Shown: one piece after another, positions 9,056 to 17,565 of the stretch
How the letters are laid out: each line of letters begins with the position of its first letter
Position numbering within the stretch: position 1 is the first letter of the stretch
NCBI GenBank assembly: GCA_019419505.1
Contig: DXZS01000024.1
Coordinates: forward strand, 100,434-164,433
Origin: Collinsella sp.
GTDB lineage: Bacteria > Actinomycetota > Coriobacteriia > Coriobacteriales > Coriobacteriaceae
DNA: 64,000 nucleotides
Reading direction: 5' to 3'
Position numbers and translations under genes: made by a program
Notes under the pieces: generated by a model
What the model was told of the DNA's origin: nothing
Seen by the model: only the letters and a program-made list of their open reading frames with translations
Databases searched by the model: none

Positions 9056-9610
9056 TTACTCGTCAAGCTTGAGATTCTTCAATGCTGCAAATGGATTTTC
9101 CGTGGCAGCGGCCCATTCGGCCTCCGCCTTGGCGGCGCAATCACATTGCTCGACGTTGAGATTGTTGCCGCAGGTGGGGCAAAGGCCGCGGCAATCGGGC
9201 TTGCACAGGACAACGAACGGCGTGTCCATGACGACCGCGTCGTTGATGGGCTCACCCAGATCGACGATGCGATCCTCGCCCAGCAACTCGTAGCCGTCTT
9301 CGTAGGCCTCGGGGTCCTCGGGCTCCTCAAAGAGGTAGAACTCCTCGATCTCGCCTGCGATATCAAACGAGGCGGGCTCCAGGCAGCGATCGCACTCGCC
9401 GGTGGCGTGAGCGCGGACCATGCCCGAAAGCAGAACACCGGTACCGGCGTTGGTAAAGACCACGTCGTAGGCAATGCCGTCCTGCAGCTGGTACTCCTTC
9501 TCGCCCACCGTGTAGGTGGCGACATCGACCTTGCCGGTCAGCGGGTATGAGTCTCCGGGAAACTCGAGCTGCTCGGAAAGATCGACGGTTACGCTCGGGA
9601 ACTCGGCCAT
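9056..9610 (-). CDS. yceD: YceD/DUF177 family protein
   Basis: The 184-residue protein belongs to the DUF177/YceD family, almost always encoded upstream of rpmF and linked to 23S rRNA or large-subunit assembly. Two Cys pairs are visible: CDRCLEP in the middle, and CKPDCRGLCPTCGNN near the C-terminus, a probable zinc site. The middle is acidic (FEEPEDPEAYEDGYE). The ATG at 9610 overlaps the stop of the upstream coiled-coil gene (TAATG), so the in-frame extension above it is rejected. Confidence 0.9.
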   Translation of the reverse strand: MAEFPSVTVDLSEQLEFPGDSYPLTGKVDVATYTVGEKEYQLQDGIAYDVVFTNAGTGVLLSGMVRAHATGECDRCLEPASFDIAGEIEEFYLFEEPEDPEAYEDGYELLGEDRIVDLGEPINDAVVMDTPFVVLCKPDCRGLCPTCGNNLNVEQCDCAAKAEAEWAAATENPFAALKNLKLDE

Positions 9611-10107
9611 TACCACTGACCGTTCTGCTGAGCGGCGCCCTCGTTGAGCTGCTGACGGCAACGGGTGACGGTGCCGGTCAGGCTCTTAAGGTTCTCCTCG
9701 AGGTGCGTAAAGACCTGCTCGGCGTAATCCTCGGCGGCATAGCGCGTCTCGCGCTCGTACTGCTGGGCACGGTCGCGGATGTCGTCGGCCTGCTGCTGTG
9801 CCAAGCGGACAATTTCCTGCTCACCGGCAATGGTGAGCGCCTGCTGCTGAGCATCGGCAATGATGGAATCGGCCTGAGCGGCGGCGGAGGCCATAAGCTC
9901 CTCGCGCTCTTTGAGGATACGGCGGGACTTCTGCCACTCCTCGGGATAGCTCATGCGGATCTCATCGAGGATGTTAAAGAAGACGTCGGCGTCGATAACC
10001 TTCATCTGGGCGTTCTTGCCGAACGGCGTCTTAGCCTCTTCGATGAGCCCCTCGAGCTCGTCGACAAGACTCACGATCCTGTCGCCAGGAAAATTCTCGC
10101 CCGGCAT
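9610..10107 (-). CDS. Coiled-coil protein of unknown function (ATP synthase b-subunit/DivIVA-like)
   Basis: A 165-residue soluble protein that is almost all helix. It starts with VSLVDELEGLIEEAKTPFGKNAQMKVIDADVF and continues as a long heptad-rich region full of Ala, Gln, Glu and Arg (AAAQADSIIADAQQQALTIAGEQEIVRLAQQQADD). Database annotation of such proteins in this class often reads ATP synthase F0 subunit B-like, but there is no membrane anchor. The ATG at 10107 follows AAAGGAG at good spacing. It is translationally coupled to yceD, in the YceD-L32-PlsX run. Function unknown; a DivIVA-like scaffold is possible. Confidence 0.8.
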   Translation of the reverse strand: MPGENFPGDRIVSLVDELEGLIEEAKTPFGKNAQMKVIDADVFFNILDEIRMSYPEEWQKSRRILKEREELMASAAAQADSIIADAQQQALTIAGEQEIVRLAQQQADDIRDRAQQYERETRYAAEDYAEQVFTHLEENLKSLTGTVTRCRQQLNEGAAQQNGQW

Positions 10108-10142
10108 CCGGTCTCCTTTCATAGGTAACATATCATCGTGTT

Positions 10143-10151
10143 AGTTTACCA
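10143..10151 (-). promoter_or_regulatory. Putative extended -10 promoter for the coiled-coil/yceD/rpmF operon
   Basis: The minus strand reads TGGTAAACT, an extended -10 element, about 36 bases before the chosen start codon. No good -35 hexamer is seen. Similar TGNTAAAGT elements precede rpoD and the retron in this window. Confidence 0.4.
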
Positions 10152-10175
10152 CATGCCACCAGGCAATAAAAAACG

Positions 10176-10673
10176 TCACGAAAAGCGATGTTTGAGTGCT
10201 TCGACCACGTTGGGCGGCACAAACGTCGACACGTCGCTGCCAAGCGACGCGATCTGACGCACCACCGAACTCGAGATATAGCCGTACTGCGGAGCACTCA
10301 TGACAAAGATGGACTCCAGCTCGCTATCCAGGCGATAGTTGAGGTCGGCCTGCTGCAACTCGTACTCAAAGTCGGTCATGGCGCGCAGACCCTTAACGAC
10401 GGCACCCGCCCTCTGTTCACGTGCAAAGTCGACCAGCAGGCCGGTGAAGGGCAGTACCTCGACGCCGTCCAAATCACCGAGGGCCTCGCGGGCCAGCGCC
10501 ACGCGCTCGTCGAGCATAAAGGTGGTACCCACGCCGTTTTTACCCTGCGATTCGGCCACGGCGACGATCACGCTGGGAAAGATACGGCGAGCTCGGCGGA
10601 TCACGTCGATATGGCCAAAGGTGATGGGATCGAAGGTGCCCGGGACGATTACGCGGTTGATGGTGTCATTCAT
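10176..10673 (-). CDS. coaD: Phosphopantetheine adenylyltransferase CoaD
   Basis: This enzyme joins ATP and 4'-phosphopantetheine to give dephospho-CoA, the penultimate step of CoA synthesis. The 165-residue protein has the nucleotidyltransferase signature GTFDPITFGHIDVI near the N-terminus, KGLRAMTDFEYE, and the second motif YGYISSSVVRQIA. The ATG at 10673 overlaps the rsmD stop by eight bases; the long in-frame extension upstream is rsmD sequence in another frame. rsmD-coaD is a widely conserved pair. Confidence 0.97.
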   Translation of the reverse strand: MNDTINRVIVPGTFDPITFGHIDVIRRARRIFPSVIVAVAESQGKNGVGTTFMLDERVALAREALGDLDGVEVLPFTGLLVDFAREQRAGAVVKGLRAMTDFEYELQQADLNYRLDSELESIFVMSAPQYGYISSSVVRQIASLGSDVSTFVPPNVVEALKHRFS

Positions 10674-11310
10674 GGGTGTCCTCCGAAGGCACATCCTCGT
10701 CATTTTCGTTCTCGTCAGCATGGTCGTTCTCGTCCTCGGCCACCCAGCGCAGCAAGTCAACCGAGGTAATGCCGTAGCGCTTCTCTCGCACGGTCTTAAA
10801 ACAAGCCGGATGAGCACCTGCATCGGCTGCGGCATGCTCAAAAAGGGCAAAGGCCCCGGGCGCCAGCAGTCCCTGCTGGGAAAGATTTTGCAGCAGCTCC
10901 TCGACCGGCTCGGCGCCAAAGGCATAGGGCGGGTCGAGCAAGATCAGGTCAAAGGGACCACCTGGCACACGGCCGCGCGAGGCGCTCGCCAACACATCGC
11001 CGGTAACGACACGCCAACGCGAGCGGTCGCGGCACAGCGACTCGATATTCTTGGTGATCAGACGGGCGGCATTGCGATCGATCTCGAACGTGGTGAGCGA
11101 GCGGGCGCCACGCGAGAGCATCTCGATTCCCAGGGCGCCGGAGCCGCCAAAGGCGTCCAGCACGCGGACCTCGTCCAGATCGAAGTCGAACGCCGACATG
11201 ACCATGGACGCGCATGCCTCGCGCACGCGATCGGTCGTGGGACGGGTGACATCGCGCCCACGCGGCTCTTCGATCTTGCGTCCGCGCCATTCACCGCCGA
11301 TGATTCTCAT
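10666..11310 (-). CDS. rsmD: 16S rRNA (guanine966-N2)-methyltransferase RsmD
   Basis: The 214-residue protein begins MRIIGGEWRGRKI, the conserved RsmD start, then TRPTTDRVREA. It has a Rossmann SAM-binding region (VLDAFGGSGALGIEMLSRGA) and the N6/N2-methyltransferase catalytic motif LDPPY. The C-terminal 25 residues are unusually acidic (DENDHADENENDEDVPSED), which is not a core feature of the family. The ATG overlaps the recG stop (ATGA), and the stop overlaps the coaD start. Confidence 0.95.
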   Translation of the reverse strand: MRIIGGEWRGRKIEEPRGRDVTRPTTDRVREACASMVMSAFDFDLDEVRVLDAFGGSGALGIEMLSRGARSLTTFEIDRNAARLITKNIESLCRDRSRWRVVTGDVLASASRGRVPGGPFDLILLDPPYAFGAEPVEELLQNLSQQGLLAPGAFALFEHAAADAGAHPACFKTVREKRYGITSVDLLRWVAEDENDHADENENDEDVPSEDTHE

Positions 11311-13484
11311 CCTCCGCTGACCTCCTTAAAGATATGTCGATAACGCATGGCGACCGCGTCGCGCAAGGGGCGCGTCGCCATGGAGTCAAGGTTGCAAGCA
11401 TACCGCAAGAGCTCGACCGCGTCCAAATGGGCCCATTCGATAAGATCCTCGTCGGCGTCCAGGTCCACAAAGCGCAGGGTCACGCCGCCGTGCTGGCGGT
11501 AGCCCAGAATCTCGCCCTCGTGGCGCAGGCGCAGGTCCATCTGGGCGAGCGCAAAGCCGTCAGAGGTCTTTTCGAGCGACAGGAGACGGTCTTGTGCCGC
11601 CGACGCGCCACCGTTGCCCTTGGAGTGCGTCATGACCAGGCAAGTGCCCGACACGCTGCCGCGGCCCACGCGGCCGCGCAGCTGGTGCAGGGCCGCCAAG
11701 CCAAAGCGCTCACCGTTCTCGATGACCATGACAGTGGCGTTGGGCACGTCGACGCCTACCTCGACCACCGTGGTCGAGACGAGCACGTCGATCTCGCCGT
11801 GCTTGAAGGCATCGATCACGCGGTCCTTCTCCCCCGCCGGCATGCGGCCGTGAAGGCGTTCAATGGTAAGTCCCGGCAGGGCCAGACGCAGTCGTTCGAG
11901 CTCGGTTGCCGTATCGTGCAGCGGTACAGGCACGGTCACGCGGCCCTCGTCGTCGCGGGCGATACCGGGTACGTCTTCCAGCTCATCGGCCGAGTCACTC
12001 GGCTCCACAAGCGGGCAGATCACGTAAGCCTGCTGGCCCTTTTCATACGCCTCGCGGATGGCACCGTAGGCCAAATCGCGGCTCGACTCGGTGAGCACGC
12101 GCGTCGTAACGCCCGCCCCCGGAACAGGTCGATGGCGGATGATGCTCGTGTCCAGGTCACCGTAGACCGAGAGCGCCAACGTGCGCGGGATCGGCGTGGC
12201 CGTCATAACGAGCAGGTCGGCACCCGGCCCCTTGGCACGCAGGGCATTGCGCTGGCCCACACCGAAGCGGTGCTGCTCGTCAATGACGACAAGCGACAGG
12301 TGCTTAAACGCCACGTCATCCGAAAGGACTGCGTGGGTTCCAAAGAGCACGTCGAGCTCGCCCGATTCCAGCTGGGTATGGATCTGCTCGCGCTCGACCG
12401 CCGGCGTGGCACCCGTCAGGAGCGCCCAGGACATGCCAGCCTGCGAGAGCAAGGGGCCGGTCTTATCGGCATATTGGCGCGCCAGCACGCCCGTAGGCGC
12501 CATAACGCAGGACTGGGTACCCGAATCGGCCGCGACAGCCAGCGCGCAGGCGGCGACGGCCGTCTTGCCGGTACCGACGTCGCCCAGCAGCAGGCGGTTC
12601 ATCACGCGCCCGCCATCGCACATGTCGTGCAGGATGTCTTTGAACGCGGTCTCCTGCTCGTCGCTCAACGAAAACGGCAGGGCTTCCTTGAGCGCCGCCA
12701 GGTGCTCGCCCGCGGCGTGGGCGTAGGGAGCGACTTCGACCAAGCCGCCGTCGTTGCGCAGGCGCAGCGCCAGCTGAAGGTAGAGGCACTCCTCGTAGGC
12801 AAGGCGACGTCGCGCGATATCCCGCTCGGCCATACTCGATGGAAAATGGATTGAACGCAGCGCACGGGCATTACTCATCAGGCGGCGCTTGACACGCAGG
12901 CGTGCAGGAATCGGATCGAAGGGATTGCCGATGACCTCAAGCGCACCGCTAACGATGCGGCGCATCCACGCCTGGCTCACCCCATCGCTCACGTAATGGA
13001 CCGGCAGAATGGTGCCCGCGGCACGCCCGTCCTCGAGCTTTTCGAAATGCGGAGAGGCCATCTGCTTAAAGCCGTAGGCAAACTCGACCTTACCCATCAC
13101 GGCCAGGCGGTCGCCCTGCTTAAACTGCTGGGCAATCCAGGGCTGACGGAAAAAGGCGACTTGCAGCACGCCCGTCTCGTCCACAAGCGAGACCTCGGTC
13201 ACCTGCAAACGCGGACGAGGCTGCTTTTGAACAATGCGATCGACCGTGGCGACAATCGTGCACACGGTCCCGATGGGAGCCATCTCGATGGACCAGGAGC
13301 GCGTAAAGTCGAGATAGCGGTGAGGGATATGGAGAAGGAGGTCCCCCACCGTCCGAATTCCCAGACGGCGAAGGGCCTCCTCACGTTTACCCGAAACATA
13401 TTTGAGTCGCGCGATATCCTCGTCGAGCGCATTGCTCTGGGCAAAGCGCTCCGAGACGCGCGGCACGGAGCACAGCTCGGACAT
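11307..13484 (-). CDS. recG: ATP-dependent DNA helicase RecG
   Basis: RecG remodels stalled replication forks and branched DNA. The 725-residue protein has an N-terminal wedge/OB domain, then helicase motifs: Walker A LLLGDVGTGKTAVAA, DEExH-type VIDEQHRFGVGQR, TATPIPRTLAL, and the RecG-characteristic C-terminal LRGRVGRGSVSGTC and DLRLRHEGEILGYRQHG. Length and motif order are normal. It starts 10 bases after the FakA-like gene and its stop overlaps rsmD. Confidence 0.96.
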   Translation of the reverse strand: MSELCSVPRVSERFAQSNALDEDIARLKYVSGKREEALRRLGIRTVGDLLLHIPHRYLDFTRSWSIEMAPIGTVCTIVATVDRIVQKQPRPRLQVTEVSLVDETGVLQVAFFRQPWIAQQFKQGDRLAVMGKVEFAYGFKQMASPHFEKLEDGRAAGTILPVHYVSDGVSQAWMRRIVSGALEVIGNPFDPIPARLRVKRRLMSNARALRSIHFPSSMAERDIARRRLAYEECLYLQLALRLRNDGGLVEVAPYAHAAGEHLAALKEALPFSLSDEQETAFKDILHDMCDGGRVMNRLLLGDVGTGKTAVAACALAVAADSGTQSCVMAPTGVLARQYADKTGPLLSQAGMSWALLTGATPAVEREQIHTQLESGELDVLFGTHAVLSDDVAFKHLSLVVIDEQHRFGVGQRNALRAKGPGADLLVMTATPIPRTLALSVYGDLDTSIIRHRPVPGAGVTTRVLTESSRDLAYGAIREAYEKGQQAYVICPLVEPSDSADELEDVPGIARDDEGRVTVPVPLHDTATELERLRLALPGLTIERLHGRMPAGEKDRVIDAFKHGEIDVLVSTTVVEVGVDVPNATVMVIENGERFGLAALHQLRGRVGRGSVSGTCLVMTHSKGNGGASAAQDRLLSLEKTSDGFALAQMDLRLRHEGEILGYRQHGGVTLRFVDLDADEDLIEWAHLDAVELLRYACNLDSMATRPLRDAVAMRYRHIFKEVSGG

Positions 13485-13494
13485 GGGCAGATGC

Positions 13495-15156
13495 CTACTC
13501 GATCGAGAAAATCACGGGATAGAGCGGCTGCTCGCCACGATGGGCATCGATCTCCAGGTCGGGCTGAGCCTCCTCGATAGCGTCGACGATCTCCTGGAAG
13601 GCCTCATCGGACAGCTCCTCGCCGGCCAGAATCGTCAGCGCGTCGCCCTCCTCTTCCTCCTGCATGCGGTTGATACAGTCGAGCGTGACCTGCTTCACGT
13701 CGGAGCCGACCACGTCGATGGAGCCGGCGATGATACCCATGACATCACCGGAGTGAATCGGAGAACCATCAGAGGCGCTGGAATCGCGCACGGCACGGGT
13801 GACCTCGCCATCGCGAACCTCGCTGATGGCGTCGACCATGGCGGCAACAGCATCCTCGAGCTCGGAATCGGGCAGGACCGCGAACAGCGCGGAGAACGCC
13901 TGCGGGACGGACTTGGTGGGAACGACGGCGACCTTCTTGTCGGTGCAGGCAGAGGCTGCGGCCTCGGCAGCCATGCGAATGTTGCCGTTATTGGGCAGGA
14001 TGATGACCGAGGTCGCGTTGACCTGGTCCACCGCGCCCAGCAGGTCGGCGGTCGAGGGGTTCATGGTCTGGCCACCCGAGACGATCACGTCAACGCCGAG
14101 GGACTTGAGGATGTCGGCCTCACCGGAACCGGCGGCAACGGCGACAAAGCCCAGCGCCTTGGCGGGCTCGGCGGCCTTCTCCTGGTCCTCATGAATCTTG
14201 GCGGTACGGTCGTGGGCCTCCATCTCCATGTTGTGGATAAAGACCTCGTAGATCTGACCGAGCTGCAGCATGTGCTCGAGCACCAGGTTGGGCGTATTGG
14301 AGTGCACATGGATCTTGTAATCGGGGTAGGCACCCACGAGCAGCTCGCAGTCGCCCATGGAGCCCAGGAACTTAAGGCACTCGTCCTCGTCAAAGGGAGC
14401 GTCGGCCTTAAAAAGGAACTCGTTGCAGTAGCGGAACTCCGAGCCCTCCCAGTCGTCGTTGGCCTCGATCTCAACGCGACCAAGGGCCGCGTCGCGAGCA
14501 GAGCCAGCGGAATCAAACGTGGCGGAGAAATCCTCGACAACGGTGCTGCGGCCAAGCGCGGCGGCAACAAAGTTCTCCAGGAAGATGGCAAAGCCAAAAG
14601 CGCCGGAGTCGACCACGCCGTTCTCCTTCAGAACGGGCAGCAAGTCGGGCGTGCGGGCGACGGACTGGTACGCCTCGACGACGATAGCATCGAGCGCATC
14701 CTCGGCCGAGAACTTCTTCTTCTCGCACTCATCGGCCTTGGTCGAGACATCGCGCAGGACCGTGAGAATCGTGCCCTCGATGGGCTTGCGGACAGCCTGG
14801 AAGGCAACCTTGACGGCACGACGGAAGGCGAAGGCAATGTTGGCGGACGTAATAGGCTCGTCGGCAGAGACAAGGCCCTCGGCCACGCCGCGCAGAATCT
14901 GCGACGTGATAACGCCAGAGTTACCGCGGGCACCCATCAGGGAGCCGTGGGTGATGGCGCCGGCGATGGCTTCCATGTCGGCGTCGGCAGGAAGGGCGGA
15001 GAGCTCCTTGGTCACCGAGGCAAGCGTGAGCGACATGTTGGTACCGGTGTCGCCGTCGGGTACGGGGAAGACGTTGAGCTTGTTGATCTCCTCGGCCTTG
15101 TCGGAAACGGCAGCCGCAGCGATCGGAAAACAGGTGCGAATGGTCTTTGCAATCAT
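13495..15156 (-). CDS. fakA: DAK2-domain fatty acid kinase (FakA/YloV family)
   Basis: The protein (553 residues) starts with a DAK2/DhaL nucleotide-binding domain containing LNVFPVPDGDTGTNMSLT and GARGNSGVITSQILRG, the metal-ATP motifs of the family. The rest matches the FakA/YloV middle and C-terminal domains. In other gram-positives FakA phosphorylates FakB-bound fatty acids so that they can enter phospholipid synthesis through PlsX/PlsY. The partner fakB is not in the window. It follows an Asp23 gene and precedes recG, the common asp23-yloV-recG order. Confidence 0.92.
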   Translation of the reverse strand: MIAKTIRTCFPIAAAAVSDKAEEINKLNVFPVPDGDTGTNMSLTLASVTKELSALPADADMEAIAGAITHGSLMGARGNSGVITSQILRGVAEGLVSADEPITSANIAFAFRRAVKVAFQAVRKPIEGTILTVLRDVSTKADECEKKKFSAEDALDAIVVEAYQSVARTPDLLPVLKENGVVDSGAFGFAIFLENFVAAALGRSTVVEDFSATFDSAGSARDAALGRVEIEANDDWEGSEFRYCNEFLFKADAPFDEDECLKFLGSMGDCELLVGAYPDYKIHVHSNTPNLVLEHMLQLGQIYEVFIHNMEMEAHDRTAKIHEDQEKAAEPAKALGFVAVAAGSGEADILKSLGVDVIVSGGQTMNPSTADLLGAVDQVNATSVIILPNNGNIRMAAEAAASACTDKKVAVVPTKSVPQAFSALFAVLPDSELEDAVAAMVDAISEVRDGEVTRAVRDSSASDGSPIHSGDVMGIIAGSIDVVGSDVKQVTLDCINRMQEEEEGDALTILAGEELSDEAFQEIVDAIEEAQPDLEIDAHRGEQPLYPVIFSIE

Positions 15157-15183
15157 GGGTATTTGAATCTCCGTTTTCGGATG

Positions 15184-15540
15184 CTAGTTCAGACGGCTCT
15201 TGAGCGCGTCGATATGGATGCCGATCTTAAGGCTGGCAGGATCGATCTGGGCGATCTCCTGCAGGGTGAAGGCAACGGAGCTCGAAAGATTATGGCAGAC
15301 GGACTTCATGTTGACGCCGTTCTCGAGCACGACGTGAAGATCGACCGTAAGGCCGTTCTCGTCGGCGGAGACAAGCACGCCCTTGCGGAGGCGCTGACCG
15401 GCAAGCAGGCGCACGCTCTCGGCGCCCTGGAGCTGCTCAGCCATACCGACAACGCCATAGCACGTCATCGCGGCATAACCGGCAATATCGGCAATAACGT
15501 CGTTCGAGACGCTCAGGCTGCCGTTAATGGTCTCAGACAC
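15184..15540 (-). CDS. Asp23/Gls24 family envelope stress protein (YloU-like)
   Basis: The 118-residue protein contains the Asp23/Gls24 core: NDVIADIAGYAAMTCYGVVGMAEQ, a lysine/arginine patch (LRKGVLVSADENG) and VDLHVVLENGVNMKSVCHNLS. The GTG at 15540 is six bases after AAGGAG and is preferred over longer in-frame starts. Family members are small alkaline-shock or envelope-associated proteins. Its place directly before the FakA gene matches yloU-yloV of Bacillus. Confidence 0.9.
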   Translation of the reverse strand: MSETINGSLSVSNDVIADIAGYAAMTCYGVVGMAEQLQGAESVRLLAGQRLRKGVLVSADENGLTVDLHVVLENGVNMKSVCHNLSSSVAFTLQEIAQIDPASLKIGIHIDALKSRLN

Positions 15541-15700
15541 AAGAATCTCCTTTTCTTGGTGCTCGCGGCACCATGTCGTGGGAGCAATCATTGCAATATT
15601 CTACAACGACCGCGCCATGTTGAGGTGGCGGGCCTCGGGATTACATCCTCGACACGAAATGTTGATACGGTAACGTTCGCGAACGGCGATCGCGGCATGA

Positions 15701-15730
15701 AAAAACCCGCCGCATAAGCGACGGGTTTTA
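15701..15730 (-). terminator. Terminator of the tRNA-Asn transcript
   Basis: On the minus strand ACCCGTCGC pairs with GCGGCGGGT (one mismatch) over a 4-base loop and runs into TTTTTTC. It lies a few bases after the 3' end of the first tRNA-Asn. Confidence 0.75.
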
Positions 15731-15735
15731 CAACC

Positions 15736-15810
15736 TGGCTCCCCGGGTAGGACTCGAACCTACAACAGCGCGGTTAACAGCCGCGTGCTCTACCATTGAG
15801 CTACCGAGGA
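15736..15810 (-). tRNA. tRNA-Asn (GTT), copy 1
   Basis: Reading the minus strand, a 75-base cloverleaf starts TCCTCGGTAGCTCAATGG, has anticodon arm CGCGGCTGTTAACCGCG (anticodon GTT), T-loop GGTTCGAGTCC, and ends with an encoded CCA. It is identical to the second copy about 30 bases upstream in transcription. Confidence 0.97.
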
Positions 15811-15842
15811 ATTTAAAGCCCAACGGAAAGGGCTGAAAATTC

Positions 15843-15917
15843 TGGCTCCCCGGGTAGGACTCGAACCTACAACAGCGCGGTTAACAGCCGCGTGCTCTAC
15901 CATTGAGCTACCGAGGA
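15843..15917 (-). tRNA. tRNA-Asn (GTT), copy 2
   Basis: Second, identical 75-base tRNA-Asn with anticodon GTT and encoded CCA. The 32-base spacer between the copies suggests one dicistronic precursor ended by the hairpin at 15701-15730. Confidence 0.97.
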
Positions 15918-16005
15918 ATAGGTGCGTGCTCTCAAGCAACGAAGTTTATTATACGGACGAATCAGCTCAGGGCAAGAACTTTTTTAAGAAATTTTCCGAC
16001 CTAGT

Positions 16006-16053
16006 CATTGGGAACGTTCTTAAACGACCAGTCATTCAAGAACGTCCCCAATG
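16006..16053. repeat. Intergenic inverted repeat
   Basis: CATTGGGAACGTTCTT and its near-complement AAGAACGTCCCCAATG flank a 15-base centre. It lies between the tRNA-Asn pair and the rpoD terminator and has no gene. Its form resembles REP-like palindromes; copy number cannot be seen here. Confidence 0.6.
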
Positions 16054-16064
16054 TCTACATGAAA

Positions 16065-16094
16065 GCGCCCCCAAGCGGATGTGCTTGAGGGCGC
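16065..16094 (-). terminator. rpoD terminator
   Basis: On the minus strand GCGCCCTCAAGC pairs with GCTTGGGGGCGC (one mismatch) over a 6-base loop and is followed by TTTC. It starts 11 bases after the rpoD stop. Confidence 0.75.
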
Positions 16095-16105
16095 CTCTTG
16101 CTTGA

Positions 16106-17455
<1,350 letters not shown>

Positions 17456-17487
17456 AGATTCTCCCTTCATAGTCCACAGGACTCAAT

Positions 17488-17496
17488 ACTTTAGCA
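17488..17496 (-). promoter_or_regulatory. Putative extended -10 promoter for rpoD
   Basis: The minus strand reads TGCTAAAGT about 33 bases before the chosen GTG. No clear -35 hexamer is seen. The element suggests rpoD also has its own promoter apart from the upstream dnaG transcript. Confidence 0.4.
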
Positions 17497-17565
17497 CACA
17501 CATTGACGTCTATACCCAAAAAGAGGACTGGATATAGGCGAGAATACGCTGGTTGACCACAACAT

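Noticed and set aside
13402..15717. Very long plus-strand open frames opposite real genes (also 23206-25830, 27861-30578, 491-1873)
   Set aside because: They mirror fakA, infB, leuS and ffh on the other strand. High GC keeps the antisense frame open; products are His/Leu/Arg-rich without motifs or Shine-Dalgarno.
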